A stretch of DNA of 64,000 nt from contig CAZPVD010000003.1 in NCBI GenBank assembly GCA_964589935.1, positions 124,001 to 188,000 on the forward strand. The letters are read 5' to 3'. The position numbers and the translations under genes were made by a program. Below, piece by piece: positions 31,599 through 39,202 of the stretch (position 1 is its first letter; each line of letters begins with the position of its first letter). The notes below the pieces were generated by a model. It searched no databases. It had not been told where the DNA came from and was given only the letters and a program-made list of their open reading frames with translations. This DNA is from VHCN01 sp964589935. Its GTDB lineage: Bacteria > Verrucomicrobiota > Verrucomicrobiia > Limisphaerales > VHCN01.

Positions 31599-34208
31599 AT
31601 GAACGCACGCGCGCTGATCTTTCTCGCCGGTATCATGGCTCTCGCCACCTCGCCGGCTGAAAGCCCAAAATCTCAGACCCGAAACGCGAAGCCCGACCCG
31701 TGGCCGGGCCGCAAACCCGACGGTTCGGTTCTGCTGCCGAACATGTGGTCGCTGCGGCCCGCGGGCAAACAGGTGGACCTTGGCGATTTCCCCGTCAACA
31801 TCGCGCCGCACCCCGACGGGCGCTTCGCCGCCATTTTGCACGCGGGCCACAGCGCGCATGAAGTCGCGGTCGTGGACCTCGCCGAGGCGAAGATCGTTTC
31901 GCGCGCGAAGGTCGAGGAGGCATTCTACGGCCTCGAGTTCTCGCACGGCGGCAACCGTATCTACGCGAGCGGCGCCGGCTCCGAGGTGGTGCGCTATTTT
32001 GATTTCGACGCAAAGACCGGCGCGCTCGGCGTGGAACACGAGATTCATCTGCGCGATGTAAAGGAGCGCGGCATCCCGGCGGGCATGGCGCTCTCCAGCG
32101 ACGCGCAGTCGCTCTACGTCGCGAACGTCCTCGGCCAGCGTGTGACGAAGGTGGACTTGATCGCGAAGAGCAACGTGCTCGACATCGCCGTCGGGCCGCC
32201 TTCGGCAGTTCCGAGTTCCGAGTTCCGAGTTCCGAGTTCCCAGACCGAGGATGAGGCGGCCATCACCAAGCGCGCCGAGGCGGCGAACGATCCGCAAAAT
32301 CCCGACGCACCGTTTCCGTATGCGTGCCGGCTTGATGAAAAGCGGAACCGCCTTTACGTGAGCCTCTGGGCGCAGGCGCAGGTCGCGGTGATTGATTTGA
32401 AGTCGAACACCGTCATCGCGCGCTGGCCGACCGAGGAGCATCCGAACGAGATGTTGCTCACGCGCAGCGGCAAGCTCCTCTACGTCGCCAACGCGAACCG
32501 TAACACCGTCACCGTCTTCGACACCGAGGCGGGCCGCGCCGTCGAGACGATCTGGGCCGCGCTGTATCCCGACGTGCCGCCCGGCTCGGTGCCGAACTCG
32601 CTCGCGCTCACGCCGGACGAGAAGATTTTATTCGTCGCCAACGCCAACGTGAACAACCTCGCCGTGCTCGACGTGAGCGTGAAGGGCAAGGCCCGCTCAC
32701 TGGGCTTCATCCCGACCGGCTGGTATCCGACGAGCGTGCGCGTGACGCCCGACGGCAAAAAACTTCTCGTCGCCAACGGCAAGGGCCTCATCTCGAAGGC
32801 GAACCCCGGCGGCCCGCAGCCCGGCCGGCGTGTCCCGGCGGGCACGACCGTTGAATACATCGGTAGCCTGTTCAAGGGCACGCTGAGCATCATTGATTTG
32901 CCGAAGCGCGCGGAGTTCGAGAAGCAGTTGGAGACTTACACCGCCACGGCCTACAAGTGCGCGCCGCTGCGCCGCGATCTCGGCGTCACGGTCGCAAACG
33001 CGGCGGCGTATCCGATTCCCAACAAGGTCGGTGAACCCAGCCCGATCAAGCACGTCATCTATATCATCAAGGAAAACCGCACCTACGATCAAATCTTCGG
33101 CGACATGAAGGAGGGCAACGGCGACGCGAAGCTCTGCCTCTTCCCCGAGCGTGTCACGCCGAACCACCACAAGCTCGCGCGCGAGTTCGTGCTGCTCGAC
33201 AACTTCTACGTCGAGAGCGAGGTCAGCGCCGACGGCCACGAGTGGAGCATGGGCGCGATCGCGACGGACTTTGTCGAGAAGTTCTGGCCGCTCAGTTACG
33301 GCCACAACAAGACGAAGAAATACACGTATCCGGCGGAAGGCAACTTCCCCATCGCCACGCCCGCCGGCGGTTACATCTGGGACCGCGCGAAGCAGGCCGG
33401 CGTGAGCTATCGCAGCTACGGCGAGTGGGTCGCGAACGGCAAGACGCCCGACGCGCCGCGCAAGGCCAAGGCCAAGTCGCTCGAAGGCCACTTCGATCCG
33501 GGCTTCCACAGCTTTGACCTCGACTACGCGGACACGAAGCGCGCCGAGCGCTTCATCGGCGAGCTGCGGCGCTTCGAGCGCGAGGGCGACATGCCGCGGC
33601 TGCAAATCGTCCGCCTGCCGAACGACCACACCTCCGGCACCACGCTCGGCAAGTATTCGCCCACCGCCGCCGTTGCGGACAACGACCTCGCGCTCGGCCA
33701 GGTCATCGAGGCGATCAGCACGTCCAAGTTCTGGCCGCAGACCGCGATCTTCGTCGTCGAGGACGACGCGCAAAACGGCCCCGACCACGTGGACGCGCAC
33801 CGCACCGTCGCGCTGGTCATCAGCCCGTTCACCAAGCGGCGCGTCACGGACTCGACGATGTATTCCACCAGCTCGATGCTGCGCACGATGGAACTCATCC
33901 TCGGCCTCCACCCGATGACGATCTTCGATGCCGCGGCCACGCCGATGTTCAACGCCTTCACGCCCGGACAGAACGTCGCGCCCTACGTCCACGTGCCGGC
34001 GAATGTGGACCTGACCGAGCGCAACGGCAAACTCGCCTGGGGCGCGGAGAAATCGCGCAAGATGGATTTCTCGAAGGAAGACGCCGCGGATGATCTGGCG
34101 CTCAATGAAATCATCTGGCGCTCGGTGAAAGGCGCGAACTCGCCGATGCCCGCGCCGGTGCGCGCCGCCTTCGTCTTCGCGCATCCGAAGGGAGATGATG
34201 ATGACTGA
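31599..34208 (+). CDS. YncE-type propeller fused to phosphoesterase (alkaline-phosphatase/phospholipase C superfamily)
   Basis: The 869-residue exported protein (signal MNARALIFLAGIMALATSPA) has a YVTN/YncE-type beta-propeller from about 50 to 440 (VNIAPHPDGRFAAILHAGHS, NSLALTPDEKILFVANANVN). A phosphoesterase domain follows, opening IKHVIYIIKENRTYDQIFGD and LLDNFYVESEVSADGHEWSM, as in acid-phosphatase/phospholipase C-like enzymes, with a late VVEDDAQNGPDHVDAHR metal-site segment. It should cleave phosphomonoesters or diesters in the periplasm or outside. Two heptamer-repeat stretches fall inside the frame, one after the signal peptide and one in the propeller (SSEFRVPSS), and look like inserted linkers. 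Confidence 0.85.
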   Translation: MNARALIFLAGIMALATSPAESPKSQTRNAKPDPWPGRKPDGSVLLPNMWSLRPAGKQVDLGDFPVNIAPHPDGRFAAILHAGHSAHEVAVVDLAEAKIVSRAKVEEAFYGLEFSHGGNRIYASGAGSEVVRYFDFDAKTGALGVEHEIHLRDVKERGIPAGMALSSDAQSLYVANVLGQRVTKVDLIAKSNVLDIAVGPPSAVPSSEFRVPSSQTEDEAAITKRAEAANDPQNPDAPFPYACRLDEKRNRLYVSLWAQAQVAVIDLKSNTVIARWPTEEHPNEMLLTRSGKLLYVANANRNTVTVFDTEAGRAVETIWAALYPDVPPGSVPNSLALTPDEKILFVANANVNNLAVLDVSVKGKARSLGFIPTGWYPTSVRVTPDGKKLLVANGKGLISKANPGGPQPGRRVPAGTTVEYIGSLFKGTLSIIDLPKRAEFEKQLETYTATAYKCAPLRRDLGVTVANAAAYPIPNKVGEPSPIKHVIYIIKENRTYDQIFGDMKEGNGDAKLCLFPERVTPNHHKLAREFVLLDNFYVESEVSADGHEWSMGAIATDFVEKFWPLSYGHNKTKKYTYPAEGNFPIATPAGGYIWDRAKQAGVSYRSYGEWVANGKTPDAPRKAKAKSLEGHFDPGFHSFDLDYADTKRAERFIGELRRFEREGDMPRLQIVRLPNDHTSGTTLGKYSPTAAVADNDLALGQVIEAISTSKFWPQTAIFVVEDDAQNGPDHVDAHRTVALVISPFTKRRVTDSTMYSTSSMLRTMELILGLHPMTIFDAAATPMFNAFTPGQNVAPYVHVPANVDLTERNGKLAWGAEKSRKMDFSKEDAADDLALNEIIWRSVKGANSPMPAPVRAAFVFAHPKGDDDD
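31664..31698 (+). repeat. Degenerate heptamer repeat in the phosphoesterase gene
   Basis: Five loosely similar 7-bp units (CCCAAAA, TCTCAGA, CCCGAAA, CGCGAAG, CCCGACC) lie just after the signal peptide and encode PKSQTRNAKPD. The match is weaker than for the other heptamer tracts. Confidence 0.45.
32208..32241 (+). repeat. Heptamer tandem repeat GTTCCGA in the phosphoesterase gene
   Basis: Four perfect copies of GTTCCGA and one partial copy run without interruption inside the propeller domain, encoding VPSSEFR-type repeats. As three heptamers make seven codons, the frame is kept. Confidence 0.95.
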
Positions 34209-34215
34209 CAGGAAG

Positions 34216-34286
34216 AACCGCGGAGACGCAGAGGCGCGGAGAAAATAGTTTTCCCTGATCCTCCGCGTCTCTGCGCCTCTGCGGTT
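34216..34286. repeat. Imperfect inverted pair of an 8-bp-period repeat between convergent genes
   Basis: The arms 34216-34243 and 34259-34286 match as reverse complements at 24 of 28 positions, and all four differences are transitions. Each arm is built of CGCAGAGG/CGCGGAGA-type octamers. The 13-13.5-kb-distant 29-bp pair has a similar design. Lying between convergent genes, it could serve as a bidirectional terminator. Confidence 0.8.
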
Positions 34287-34293
34287 AATTCCC

Positions 34294-36300
34294 CTACATC
34301 GAATGCGTCGGTCGCAGGTTCCATTCCTCGATGAGTTCGAGCGGCAGTTCGCCGAGAAAGCGTGACGGTTGTTGCATCTCGATCCCGCCGCCGCCGGGCA
34401 TCGCGCGCAGCAGCGGGTGGCTCAGATACAGCTCGTCCTTCGCGCGCGTGATGGCCACGTAAAACAGCCGCCGCTCCTCCTCCTCGCCCTCCGCCGCGTT
34501 GAGCGCGCGCGCGTTCGGAAACATCCCATCGCACAGCATGATGACGAACACGACGCGGAACTCGAGCCCCTTGGCCTGGTGGATCGTCGAGAGCCGCAGC
34601 CGCTCGTCGTCGCGCTGCTGTTGCTGCGTCTCCTGCTCCTCAGCCTCGACGTTGGTCATGAGCGCGAGCTGTGTGAGGAACTCCTCCAGCGTCGCGAACC
34701 GGCGCGAAAACACCGCGAGCTGCTCGATGTCCTCCAGCCGCACGCGGTAGTTGGGGAAGTTCGCCTTGAGATAATCCTCGTAACCCGCCTCGACGACGAG
34801 CGAGATCATCTTCTCCGCGCTGGTGCGAATGTCCGGCGCTTCGAGCTGCGAAACCGTCGCGACAAACTGCGCCCACGCGACGGCGGCTTTCTTCGGCACG
34901 GCGACGGCGCAGGATTGCAGACGCGGTGCCAGCGGCGAAACGTTCTGGGCCGCAAATTTCGCCCACAATTTCTCCGCCGATTTCCCGCCCACGCCCGGCA
35001 GCATCCGCGCGAGGCGTTTGAAGGCGAGTTCGTCGCGCGGATTCGCCACAAGCTTGAGATACGCGGCCACGTCCTTGACGTGCGCCTGTTCGAAGAAGCG
35101 GATGCCGCTGGTGATGCTGAACGGGATGTTGCGGCGGGTAAGTTCGAGCTGCAGTTCCAGCGAGTGAAAGTGCGAGCGGTAGAGCACCGCCATGTCGCGC
35201 AGCTCGACGCCCTCATCGCGCAGTTCGAGCGCGCGCTGGGCGACGAACGCCGCCTGCTCCGCGCCGTCGCCGCACGGCACCAGCACGGGACGCGCGCCCG
35301 CCGGCCGTGCGGGCGCGAGCTGCTTGGCGAACTGGTTCACGTTTGCTGCGATGGCCGCGTTGGCGAGCGCGAGGATTTCCGGCGTGCTGCGGTAGTTTGT
35401 CTCGATCTTGTAAATCTTCGCGCCGGCGTAGCGCTTCGGAAATTCAAGGATATTGCGGAAGTTCGCGCCGCGCCACGAGTAGATGCTCTGCGAGTCGTCG
35501 CCGACGGCCATCACGTTTTTGTGCCGCGCGGCGAGCAGGTCAATCAGCTCGCCCTGAAGCTGGTTCGTGTCCTGATATTCGTCCACCAGCACAAACTGGA
35601 AGCGCCGCTGCCACGTCTCGCGGACGTCCTCGTGCTCGCGCAGCAGCCGCAGCCAGAGCGCGAGCAGGTCGTCGAAATCCATCACGTTTGTCGCGCGTTT
35701 GCGCTCCGCGTAGCGGCGGTGCACGTCGGCGATCTGCGCTTCGAGCGGCGTGAAGTAATCGTAATCCGCGTGAAGCAAATCGGTGACGGCGCGGCCCGTG
35801 TTGATCGCGAGCGAAAAAATGTCCGCGAGCACGTCGGCCTTGGGGAAGCGCGTGGCCTTCACGTCAATGTTCGCGTCGTCCACGCACGCCTTCAGCAGGT
35901 CGGTCGAGTCCTCGCGGTCGAGGATCGTGAAGTCGCGCTGCCAGCCGATCAGTTCCGCGTGACGGCGCAGGATGCGATGCCCGACGGAATGAAACGTGCC
36001 GCCCCAGAGCTGCGAGGTGTCGCTCGCGAGCAGGTCGGCGACGCGGCGCATCATTTCGATCGCCGCTTTGTTCGTGAACGTGAGCAGCAGGATGCACTCG
36101 GCAGGGATGCCCTGCTCGATGAGCCACGCGACGCGATACGTAAGCGTGCGCGTCTTGCCCGATCCCGCGCCGGCGATGACGAGCGCCGGGCCGGGCAGCG
36201 CGGTGACGGCGGCGTATTGCTGCTCGTTAAGTTCGTGCGCGTAATCAATCTGCAATTCCGTGTTGGAACGGAACGGCTGCAGTTGGTAGTCGCGCGACAT
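34294..36300 (-). CDS. UvrD/PcrA/Rep-family ATP-dependent DNA helicase
   Basis: The ATG at 36300 gives 668 residues. Superfamily 1A motifs are clear: Walker A AGAGSGKTRT (about 43-52), motif II LVDEYQDTNQLQ, motif III VGDDSQSIYSWRGA, motif IV NYRSTPEILALANA, motif V TIHQAKGLEFRVVFV and motif VI YVAITRAKDELYL. These enzymes unwind DNA 3' to 5' in repair and replication restart. The protein is slightly shorter than typical UvrD (about 720) and lacks a long C-terminal extension. The 51-codon upstream extension of the frame overlaps nothing useful and looks non-coding. The helicase is divergent from the ABC exporter gene. Confidence 0.9.
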   Translation of the reverse strand: MSRDYQLQPFRSNTELQIDYAHELNEQQYAAVTALPGPALVIAGAGSGKTRTLTYRVAWLIEQGIPAECILLLTFTNKAAIEMMRRVADLLASDTSQLWGGTFHSVGHRILRRHAELIGWQRDFTILDREDSTDLLKACVDDANIDVKATRFPKADVLADIFSLAINTGRAVTDLLHADYDYFTPLEAQIADVHRRYAERKRATNVMDFDDLLALWLRLLREHEDVRETWQRRFQFVLVDEYQDTNQLQGELIDLLAARHKNVMAVGDDSQSIYSWRGANFRNILEFPKRYAGAKIYKIETNYRSTPEILALANAAIAANVNQFAKQLAPARPAGARPVLVPCGDGAEQAAFVAQRALELRDEGVELRDMAVLYRSHFHSLELQLELTRRNIPFSITSGIRFFEQAHVKDVAAYLKLVANPRDELAFKRLARMLPGVGGKSAEKLWAKFAAQNVSPLAPRLQSCAVAVPKKAAVAWAQFVATVSQLEAPDIRTSAEKMISLVVEAGYEDYLKANFPNYRVRLEDIEQLAVFSRRFATLEEFLTQLALMTNVEAEEQETQQQQRDDERLRLSTIHQAKGLEFRVVFVIMLCDGMFPNARALNAAEGEEEERRLFYVAITRAKDELYLSHPLLRAMPGGGGIEMQQPSRFLGELPLELIEEWNLRPTHSM

Positions 36301-36412
36301 GCGGCGATTCAACGGCGAAGCGCGGGAAGCGGGAAGGAAAAAGCGCCTCCGCGCTTGATGCGGGCCATTTGCCTCTGCGATTCTCGCGTGGCAGTTTGTC
36401 GTCCAAAATCCG

Positions 36413-38299
36413 ATGCACCACCACACTGGCGCGCACACCGACCCGAGTTTCACGGCGAAGAAACGTTCGACCGGCGAAATTCTCCGCCGTGTCGCGGTGT
36501 ATTTGCGGCCTTACAAATTGATGGCGTTCGCCACAGTCGGCTGCGCGCTGGGTTCGCTGGCGTTCGCGTTTGCGTATCCCAAGCTCACGCAGCTCGTGAT
36601 TGACGATGTCATCGTGAAGAAGGACGCCTCGCGGCTCACGCCGGTGATGCTGATGCTCATGGGCGCGTTCGCGCTGCGCGAGCTGTTCAACAGCCTGCGC
36701 ATCCGCATCAACAACGAGTTCGAGCAGAAGGTCATCCTCGACATGCGCCGCGACGTGTATGCGCGGCTGCAACGGCTGCCCGTCGGCTGGTTCGACCAGC
36801 GCGCCTCGGGCGACCTCATGACGCGCGTCATCGAGGACGTGAACTCCGTCGAGCGCGTGCTCATTGACGGCACGGAGCAGGGAACGGTGGCCGTGTTGAG
36901 CATCATCGGCGTGCTGACGATTTTGTTTTTCACGAACGCCACGCTCACGTGGGTCGCGCTCGCTCCGCTGCCGTTCCTCGCGGGAGGCGCGCTCTGGTAT
37001 ACGCTCACCGCGCACCGCCGCTATCGCAGGCAGCGCGAAGCCGCGAGCGCGATGAACGCGCTACTCATGGACAACCTGCAAGGCGTCCGGCAGATCAAGG
37101 CCTTTGGACGCGAAACGCACGAGGACGCGCGGTTTTCACAACGCGCCGATGAACTCCGCGAAGGCACGCTTGGCGTGATGCGCGTGTGGGCGATGTATTC
37201 GCCGGCGATGGCGTTCTTCGCGTCGGCCGGCGCGGGCCTCGTGCTGTGGGTCGGCGGCGCGATGGTCATTCGCGGCGTGATGACCGTTGGCGAGCTGGTT
37301 GGTTTCATCTTTTATCTCGTGCTGTTTTACGAGCCGGTTGCGCGCCTGCACGGGCTGAACCAGATGATGCAGTCCGCACGCGCCGCCGGTGAACGCGTCT
37401 TCGACATCATGGACGCGACGGAAGAACGCGGCGGGAGAAATGTCGAATTGCGAAGTTCAAATAGCGCCGCGATTTCTGAAGCCGCGGCCAGCAACCGGGC
37501 CGGCTCGCCATTCGGAATTCGCAATTTGAAATTTTCCGGTGAGGTTCTCTACGACCGCGTTGGTTTCAGTTACGGCCCGGAACGCGTGGTGCTCAATAGC
37601 GTGAGCTTGCATGCGCGGCCCGGCGAGATGATCGCGCTCGTCGGCCCGACGGGCGCGGGCAAATCCACGTTGGTGAATTTATTGCCCGCGTTTTACGAGG
37701 CCACGGCGGGAAGCATCACGATTGACGGGCGCGACATTCGCGAGCTTTCGCTTGCCGAGTTGCGCGCGCAAATCAGCGTCGTGAGCCAGGAGTCGTTCCT
37801 CTTCAACGGCACGGTGCGCGAGAACATCCTTTACGGAAAGCTCGATGCCACCGAGGCGGAACTCATTGCCGCCGCGAAGGCCGCAAACTGCCACGACTTC
37901 ATCACGCGCCTGCCGCAGGGCTACGACTCGCGCGTCGGCGAGCGCGGCGTGAAGTTGAGCGTCGGCGAAAAACAGCGCGTGAGCATCGCCCGCGCGCTGC
38001 TCAAGGACGCGCCCATCCTCATCCTCGACGAGGCGACCGCGAGCGTGGACACGCAGACGGAGCGGCTGATCCAGGAGGCGCTGGAGCGGCTCATGGCGGG
38101 CCGCACGAGCTTCGTCATCGCGCACCGCCTGAGCACGATTCGCGACGCGGACCAGATTCTCGTGATGCTGCACGGCGAGATCGCCGAGCGCGGCACGCAC
38201 GAGGAACTGCTCGCCGCCGACGGACTCTACGCCAAACTCGCGCGCATCCAGAACACGACGTTCATCGAGGAGAGTTTCGAGAAGCTCGCCGTGTCATGA
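36413..38299 (+). CDS. MsbA-type ABC exporter (fused permease-ATPase)
   Basis: The 628-residue protein has a six-helix permease domain (residues about 30-320, from YKLMAFATVGCALGSLAFAF) and an ATPase domain with Walker A GPTGAGKST, Q-loop SQESF, Walker B ILILDEATASVD and a His switch in IAHRLST. The signature motif reads LSVGEKQR instead of the usual LSGGQ(R/K)QR. A lipid A, polysaccharide or drug export role is typical; the substrate is unknown. Between the two domains lies a 30-residue stretch (NVELRSSNSAAISEAAASNR and GIRNLKF) encoded by heptamer repeats, so the linker has been extended. Confidence 0.85.
   Translation: MHHHTGAHTDPSFTAKKRSTGEILRRVAVYLRPYKLMAFATVGCALGSLAFAFAYPKLTQLVIDDVIVKKDASRLTPVMLMLMGAFALRELFNSLRIRINNEFEQKVILDMRRDVYARLQRLPVGWFDQRASGDLMTRVIEDVNSVERVLIDGTEQGTVAVLSIIGVLTILFFTNATLTWVALAPLPFLAGGALWYTLTAHRRYRRQREAASAMNALLMDNLQGVRQIKAFGRETHEDARFSQRADELREGTLGVMRVWAMYSPAMAFFASAGAGLVLWVGGAMVIRGVMTVGELVGFIFYLVLFYEPVARLHGLNQMMQSARAAGERVFDIMDATEERGGRNVELRSSNSAAISEAAASNRAGSPFGIRNLKFSGEVLYDRVGFSYGPERVVLNSVSLHARPGEMIALVGPTGAGKSTLVNLLPAFYEATAGSITIDGRDIRELSLAELRAQISVVSQESFLFNGTVRENILYGKLDATEAELIAAAKAANCHDFITRLPQGYDSRVGERGVKLSVGEKQRVSIARALLKDAPILILDEATASVDTQTERLIQEALERLMAGRTSFVIAHRLSTIRDADQILVMLHGEIAERGTHEELLAADGLYAKLARIQNTTFIEESFEKLAVS
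37445..37535. repeat. Heptamer-repeat pair in the ABC exporter linker
   Basis: The left arm starting at 37445 (GAATTGCGAAGTTC) and the right arm 37513-37535 (reverse complement AATTTCA, AATTGCG, AATTCCG) are inverted, degenerate heptamer tracts. The right arm shares the 12-bp core AAATTGCGAATT with the intergenic tract at 39141-39152. Confidence 0.75.
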
Positions 38300-38314
38300 T
38301 CGCCGCGAGTGATT

Positions 38315-39076
38315 TCATACGGTTGGTTTTTCACCAACATTGATGCTCATCGCACCGCCGAGCAGATTCACAATGCGCGTGTTCACGGAGCCGAGTTCGC
38401 GGAGTTTTGCGTCCACGCCGCGCTGCGCGGGATAGTGCAGGAGCGATTCGTAAATGTAGGCGTAGGCCGGCGCATTCTTGCAGAAAACGCGGCCAAACAG
38501 CGGCACGCCGAAGCGCAAATAACCGAAGTAAAGTGCGCGCCACTGCGGATTGTCCGGCTTGCCGAAATCAAGCACCAGCAGTCGCGCGCCGGGCCGCGCC
38601 ACACGCCACATCTCGCGCAGGCCGGCGTCAAAGTCCGCGAGATTCCGCAATCCGTAGCTGATGCTCACGATGTCGAAGCTCGCATCGGCAAATGGCGTGC
38701 GCAACGCATCGCCTTGGATGAAACACTGAACCGTGGAAACTTCGGTTTCGTTTGACTCAACTTTGAACCTTGAACCTTGAGCCTTGAACTCTCGTTGCCT
38801 TGCAACAGACAGCATCGGCCCGCTGAAATCGAGGCCGGTCACGTGAGCGCCGGCTTGCGCGAGCCCGAAGGCCACGTCGCCGGTGCCGCAGCAGAGATCG
38901 AGCGCGGCGTCGCCGGGCTTCACGCGGGCGAGTTCCACGAGCCTGCGCTTCCAGCGGCGGTGCAGGCCGAAGCTTTGCAGGTCGTTGATGAGATCGTAGC
39001 GCGGCGCGATGCCGGCGAAGAGGTCATGGACCTTCTCGGCACGCTGTTCGCCCGGCGCGTAATACTCGTTCGCCAT
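38315..39076 (-). CDS. ubiE: Ubiquinone/menaquinone methyltransferase UbiE
   Basis: The ATG at 39076 gives 253 residues. The sequence matches UbiE/MenG: YAPGEQRAEKVHDLFAGIAP, then RYDLINDLQSFGLHRRWKR, the SAM-binding ALDLCCGTGDVA, GLDFSGPMLSVA, and SFDIVSISYGLRNL. UbiE methylates demethylmenaquinol (and ubiquinone precursors), giving the respiratory quinone that the nitrate operon anchor may use. Between VARQ and QGDAL the protein has about a dozen extra residues relative to E. coli UbiE, EFKAQGSRFKVESNE, encoded by a TTCAAGG heptamer repeat. The gene is convergent with the ABC exporter. Confidence 0.9.
   Translation of the reverse strand: MANEYYAPGEQRAEKVHDLFAGIAPRYDLINDLQSFGLHRRWKRRLVELARVKPGDAALDLCCGTGDVAFGLAQAGAHVTGLDFSGPMLSVARQREFKAQGSRFKVESNETEVSTVQCFIQGDALRTPFADASFDIVSISYGLRNLADFDAGLREMWRVARPGARLLVLDFGKPDNPQWRALYFGYLRFGVPLFGRVFCKNAPAYAYIYESLLHYPAQRGVDAKLRELGSVNTRIVNLLGGAMSINVGEKPTV
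38757..38790 (-). repeat. Heptamer tandem repeat TTCAAGG in ubiE
   Basis: On the coding strand four units read TTCAAGG, CTCAAGG, TTCAAGG, TTCAAAG in a row, encoding FKAQGSRFKV. The position is a surface loop between the second and third strands of the methyltransferase fold in known family members. Confidence 0.9.
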
Positions 39077-39134
39077 GTGCGGCGAGGCTAGCACAGCGTT
39101 GCGATTGTGGCAGCCTGCGGTTGCGATGGCGCAA

Positions 39135-39156
39135 GATTTGAAATTGCGAATTGAAA
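39135..39156 (+). repeat. Intergenic heptamer tract with the AAATTGCGAATT core
   Basis: Units GATTTGA, AATTGCG and AATTGAA lie between ubiE and the DUF1501 gene. The 12-bp core is identical, on the opposite strand, to one inside the ABC exporter gene about 1.6 kb away. Confidence 0.7.
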
Positions 39157-39202
39157 GCGCGAGGCGGATGATGCGTCAGAATTCCAACAGCCACGCGGCA
39201 TC

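Noticed and set aside
34369..36603. Very long open frame antisense to the helicase gene
   Set aside because: It is the mirror of a real GC-rich gene; its product is compositionally biased (Arg, Val, Glu) with no domain, whereas the other strand has all UvrD motifs.
38323..38339. GTTGGT-ACCAAC hairpin near the ubiE end as a terminator
   Set aside because: It lies inside the ubiE coding region and is not followed by a T run on the minus strand.
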